Part shown: positions 14,957-17,224 of the stretch, piece after piece | How positions within the stretch are numbered: the first letter of the stretch is position 1 | Layout of the letters: each line of letters opens with the position of its first letter | NCBI GenBank assembly: GCA_004296785.1 | Contig: SCVU01000636.1 | Coordinates: 1 to 17,224, forward strand | Reading direction: 5' to 3' | Length of the DNA: 17,224 nucleotides | Source of the DNA: Planctomycetota bacterium | GTDB taxonomy: Bacteria > Planctomycetota > UBA1135 > GCA-002686595 | The notes under the pieces: generated by a model | Seen by the model: only the letters and a program-made list of their open reading frames with translations | The model's database searches: none | Told to the model about the DNA's origin: nothing | Program-made: the position numbers and the translations under genes

Positions 14957-16273
14957 GTGAGCTCGTCCGGACTCTCGCGTCGCGCTTGGCTCGCCGCGAC
15001 CGCGCTCGGCTGCGGCTGCGCGGCCGCGCGCCACGCGCCGCAGCCGGCGAACCAGAGCGCCGAGGAAGCCGCGCGCGAGCGCGAGCTGTTTGCCGACCTC
15101 GCGCGCGACGCGAAAGCGCCTGGTTTCGCTCCCCCGCCGATCGGACCCGACGAACACCGCGCGCGGCGCGCGCGCCTCGCCGCGCTGTTGCCGTCGCTCG
15201 GGCTCGACGCGTTCGTGTGCGAGCCCGGCCCGACGCTCAGCTATCTGTCCGGCGTCTCGTGGGGTCGCTCGGAGCGGCTGTTCGCGCTGTGCGTGCTCGC
15301 CGACGGCACGAGCCTGTGGATCACGCCGGCCTTCGAGGCGCCGAAGGCGAAGCAGAAGCTCGCGAAGGCCGGCATCGAGGACGCCGCGCTCGTCGAGTGG
15401 CACGAGCACGAGTACGCGTTCGCGCCGACGTCGGCCGAGCTCGCGCGCCGCCGCATCGAGCGCATCGGCTTCGATCCGCAGCTGCGCCTGTTCGCCGCCG
15501 ACGGTCTCGCTTCGGTGCACGGCCGCGAGCGCTGCCGCATCGCGCGCGATGCGCTGCTCGCCACGCGCGCGCGCAAGGATGCGCATGAGCTCGCGTTGAT
15601 GCGCCGCGCGAGCGAGCTCACGCAGCGCGCGATCGCCGCCGCCGCCGACACGCTCGAGCCCGGCATGAACGGCGCCGCGGTCGCCGCGCGGATGCGCGCC
15701 GCGCAGCAGGCGCTCGGCCTGACCGACGTCTGGGTGCTCGCGCTGATCGGCGCGGCCGCGGCGTTCCCGCACGGCGATCACGACGAGGTGCGCATCGGCG
15801 ACGGCGACGTCGTGCTCGTCGACACCGGCGGTGCGCTGCACGGCTACCAGAGCGACACCACGCGCACGTGGGTGCCCTTCGGCGCGCCGCACGCGGACGT
15901 CGTGCGCGCGTGGCAGACCGTGCGCAGCGCGCAGCAGGCTGCGTTCGAGGTCGTGCGGCCCGGCGTGCGCTGCCGCGACGTCGACCGCGCGGCGCGCGCG
16001 GTGATCGAGGCCGCCGGCTACGGCGGCGGCTACGCGGCGCTGACGCACCGACTCGGCCACGGCATCGGCATGGAGGGCCACGAGGACCCGTACTTCGACG
16101 GCGGCAGCGAGGTCGAGCTGCACAGCGGGATGACGCTGTCCGACGAGCCGGGGATCTACCTGTACGGCCGCTTCGGCATCCGCCTCGAGGACATCGTCGT
16201 CGTCACCGACGGCGGCGCCGATCACTTCGGCGCGTGGCCGCGCGACTGGCGCTCGCCGCGCGACGTCGGCTAG
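14957..16273 (+). CDS. M24 family Xaa-Pro peptidase-like protein with Tat lipoprotein-type signal
   Basis: This 438-residue protein starts at GTG 14957. It begins SSGLSRRAWLAATALGCGCA: a twin-arginine motif, a short hydrophobic stretch and cysteines fitting a lipobox, so it is probably folded in the cytoplasm, exported by Tat and lipid-anchored. An N-terminal creatinase-like domain follows (FVCEPGPTLSYLSGVSWGRS). The pita-bread catalytic domain has all five dinuclear metal ligands: D289 (LVDTGG), D300 (YQSDTTRTW), H368 (RLGHGIGMEGHEDP), E397 (SDEPGIY) and E411 (RLEDIVVV). FPHGDH fits the substrate-proton histidine region. It is probably an active Xaa-Pro aminopeptidase or dipeptidase. No Shine-Dalgarno is visible, and the gene is coupled by position to the S9 peptidase. 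The stop overlaps that of the convergent Rrf2 gene. Confidence 0.92.
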   Translation: MSSSGLSRRAWLAATALGCGCAAARHAPQPANQSAEEAARERELFADLARDAKAPGFAPPPIGPDEHRARRARLAALLPSLGLDAFVCEPGPTLSYLSGVSWGRSERLFALCVLADGTSLWITPAFEAPKAKQKLAKAGIEDAALVEWHEHEYAFAPTSAELARRRIERIGFDPQLRLFAADGLASVHGRERCRIARDALLATRARKDAHELALMRRASELTQRAIAAAADTLEPGMNGAAVAARMRAAQQALGLTDVWVLALIGAAAAFPHGDHDEVRIGDGDVVLVDTGGALHGYQSDTTRTWVPFGAPHADVVRAWQTVRSAQQAAFEVVRPGVRCRDVDRAARAVIEAAGYGGGYAALTHRLGHGIGMEGHEDPYFDGGSEVELHSGMTLSDEPGIYLYGRFGIRLEDIVVVTDGGADHFGAWPRDWRSPRDVG

Positions 16274-16716
16274 CGCGGCCGCAGCGGCAGCGGGTAGCCG
16301 CTGTCCTCGCGCTGCTCGGTGAAGCGCGTGAGATCGCGCAGCGTCGTGCCGTCGAGGATCGCGAGGTACTCATCCGACGTGCGCGTCCAGTACTGGTGCA
16401 GCGGGCACGCGCGCTCGTCGTTGCACTCGGCCTGCCCGAGCATGCACTGGCGCACCTTGCCGAGGTTCTCCTGCGCGTCGACGATCTGGAACAGCGTGAT
16501 CTGCGCCGGATCGCGCGCGAGCCGGAATCCGCCGCTGCGACCGCGTTGGCTGCGCACGAGCCCGCGCGCCACGAGCGGCTGCAGGATCTTCGCGAGGAAA
16601 GGCGCGGGGATCCCGAGGCGCTCCGCCATGTCGCGCGCGAGATGGAACGAGTTGCGCTCCTGCAGTGCGAGGAACGTCAGCGAACGGATCGCGTACTCGG
16701 AGGCGCGCGAGATCAT
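16270..16716 (-). CDS. Rrf2-family transcription regulator, IscR-type cluster ligands
   Basis: This 148-residue protein has an Rrf2 winged helix: it starts MISRASEYAIRSLTFLA, has the recognition region FLAKILQPLVARGLVRSQRG, and continues with the wing SGGFRLARDP. It then has a dimer helix and the cluster loop with C91, C98, C104 and H107 (CMLGQAECNDERACPLH). Three cysteines plus that histidine are the [2Fe-2S] ligands of IscR. Here the first two are separated by six residues rather than IscR's five. It probably senses iron-sulfur status, redox state or nitric oxide. No isc, suf or nitric oxide detoxification genes are present in the window, so its targets are unknown. Autoregulation is common in the family. 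It lies 85 bases after the small basic protein gene on the same strand. Confidence 0.93.
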   Translation of the reverse strand: MISRASEYAIRSLTFLALQERNSFHLARDMAERLGIPAPFLAKILQPLVARGLVRSQRGRSGGFRLARDPAQITLFQIVDAQENLGKVRQCMLGQAECNDERACPLHQYWTRTSDEYLAILDGTTLRDLTRFTEQREDSGYPLPLRPR

Positions 16717-16724
16717 CGGAGTTC

Positions 16725-16753
16725 AGCAGAGCGCACGCCCCGCTGGAAGTCAA
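16725..16753 (-). promoter_or_regulatory. Possible promoter of the Rrf2 gene
   Basis: On the minus strand TTGACT (16753-16748) is followed after 17 bases by TCTGCT (16730-16725). The -35 is good and the -10 poor. It sits about nine bases before the ATG, so a transcript from it would have almost no leader. It is listed as a candidate only; no clear palindromic Rrf2 operator is seen around it. Confidence 0.25.
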
Positions 16754-16801
16754 AGCGGACGCCGCCGCGCTCGGCGCGGTGGCGAGCGGCGAGCGCAGCG
16801 C

Positions 16802-16918
16802 TCAACCGCGCTTGGCGCGCTTCTGCTTGATCCAGTAGCGGCCGGAGCCCATGCCGATCTTGCGCACGCGGGCCTTGCCGCGCAGCGGACCTCCGGACTT
16901 GATCTTCGCCTTGGCCAT
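16802..16918 (-). CDS. 38-residue highly basic small protein, unrecognised
   Basis: This gene is shorter than most gene callers accept. It runs from ATG 16918 to TGA and encodes 38 residues: eight Lys, six Arg, no Asp or Glu and no Cys. It starts MAKAKIKSGGPLRGK and ends YWIKQKRAKRG, with a central KIGMGSGRYW. The start MAKAK, the charge and the almost exclusive use of AAG, CGC and GGC codons resemble small ribosomal or rRNA-binding proteins. It does not match bL34, bL35, bL36, bS22 or the Thx consensus as I know them. A promoter-like sequence and a hairpin precede it, which argues it is a real expressed gene. No Shine-Dalgarno is evident. Nucleic-acid binding is inferred from composition only. 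Confidence 0.68.
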   Translation of the reverse strand: MAKAKIKSGGPLRGKARVRKIGMGSGRYWIKQKRAKRG

Positions 16919-16959
16919 GTTCGTCGCTGTCGTTTGAGCTCGCCGTGGGGACTCCGAAC

Positions 16960-16975
16960 GGCCGCCTCGGCGGCC
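16960..16975 (-). promoter_or_regulatory. Hairpin in the leader of the small basic protein gene
   Basis: GGCCGCC-GA-GGCGGCC is a perfect seven-base inverted repeat, folding at least as a six-pair stem with a four-base loop. It lies about 42 bases before the ATG and just after the predicted transcript start. There is no U-run, so it is not a standard terminator. It could stabilise the mRNA or be a protein-binding site, and may also be chance in GC-rich DNA. Confidence 0.4.
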
Positions 16976-16989
16976 AATTCAGGGGGAAT

Positions 16990-17018
16990 GTTGTATCCGC
17001 GGCGCCCGCGCGCATCAA
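16990..17018 (-). promoter_or_regulatory. Sigma-70-like promoter of the small basic protein gene
   Basis: On the minus strand TTGATG (17018-17013) and TACAAC (16995-16990) are exactly 17 bases apart, each matching four of six consensus positions. The -10 lies in an AT-rich patch, rare in this window. It begins immediately after the stop of the preceding gene. The predicted start near 16983 would give a leader of about 65 bases. It is the most convincing promoter here. Confidence 0.5.
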
Positions 17019-17019
17019 G

Positions 17020-17224
17020 CTAGCCGCCCGCGGGCGCCGCGCCGATGTGGATCCGCAGCTCGACGCCCGGCAGCTTGCGCTCGAGCGCGGTCAGCACGGG
17101 ACTGAGGAACGAACGCGCCCGCTCGCGCGCCAGATCGGCCGCCGGCGCAGCGGTCCCGGGCGCATAGATCGGGATCCGCCGCGCGATCTCCCCCGGGATC
17201 TCCTGCGTGCGCGCGAGCATCCGC
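17020..17224 (-). CDS. C-terminal end of an unrecognised protein (partial)
   Basis: The frame is open to the window edge on the minus strand and ends with TAG at 17020-17022, giving 67 complete codons. Visible text includes TQEIPGEIARRIPIYAPGTA, then a charged amphipathic helix (ADLARERARSFLSPVLTALE) and a beta-strand-like LPGVELRIHIG before a Gly/Ala/Pro tail. An ATG at 17220 exists, but nothing shows that it is the true start. A longer gene entering from the right is more likely. I do not recognise the family. The stop abuts the promoter-like sequence of the small basic protein gene. Confidence 0.6.
   Translation of the reverse strand, partial: RMLARTQEIPGEIARRIPIYAPGTAAPAADLARERARSFLSPVLTALERKLPGVELRIHIGAAPAGG

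Noticed and set aside
16267..16300. Inverted repeat CGGCTA...TAGCCG at the M24/Rrf2 junction
   Set aside because: The six-base arms are 22 bases apart with no U-run, and the right arm lies in Rrf2 coding sequence. Chance is likely in this composition.
16791..16803. Short inverted repeat GAGCG-CAG-CGCTC at the end of the small basic gene as a terminator
   Set aside because: The five-base stem has no T-run on the minus strand. It is too weak to call.
1..17224. Runs of alternating CGCG throughout, as possible repeats or a CRISPR array
   Set aside because: They follow codon usage (CGC, GCG) within real genes. No regularly spaced direct repeats, tRNA cloverleaf, transposase or attachment sites were found by eye.

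Overview
The window is very GC-rich, densely coded bacterial DNA with short intergenic gaps and frequent 4-bp start/stop overlaps. The gene content suggests a Planctomycetota-like organism: an lpxB, a secreted M64 peptidase with a beta-rich C-terminal module of a kind I recall from planctomycete secreted proteins, an exported alpha-toroid (prenyltransferase/squalene-oxidase repeat) protein, and a sulfatase-fold lipoprotein with C-terminal TPRs. This placement is an inference. No rRNA, tRNA or other lineage marker is present, and other GC-rich Gram-negative phyla remain possible.

Layout. (1) Positions 1-3580, plus strand: the end of an ABC-2 permease, a divergent lpxB overlapping it by ATGA, an ECF sigma factor, its two-TM anti-sigma overlapping by GTGA, and a YbjQ/UPF0145 protein. 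(2) 3585-7864, plus: a secreted M64-type metallopeptidase, an exported alpha-toroid protein and a fumarylacetoacetate-hydrolase-family enzyme. (3) 10984-7857, minus: a short signal peptidase I, an SDR-fold protein and a sulfatase-like TPR lipoprotein. This group converges on region 2 with overlapping stops. (4) 11080-16273, plus: a tightly packed run of a membrane PAS-GGDEF diguanylate cyclase, an S9 prolyl-oligopeptidase-type lipoprotein and an M24 Xaa-Pro-peptidase-like protein with a twin-arginine lipoprotein signal. (5) 17224-16270, minus: the end of an unidentified gene, a 38-residue very basic protein with its own promoter-like sequence and a leader hairpin, and an IscR-type Rrf2 regulator whose stop overlaps that of the M24 gene.

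Most genes concern the cell envelope: lipid A synthesis, export and processing, surface or periplasmic peptidases, and envelope signalling by a sigma/anti-sigma pair and c-di-GMP. I see no CRISPR array, insertion sequence, phage gene or recognisable defence system. The best candidates for something undescribed are the small basic protein and its leader, the pairing of a c-di-GMP synthase with two exported prolyl-type peptidases, and several enzymes with altered active sites (the sulfatase-like protein, the SDR and the toroid). The window has no gene-free stretch longer than about 100 bases.
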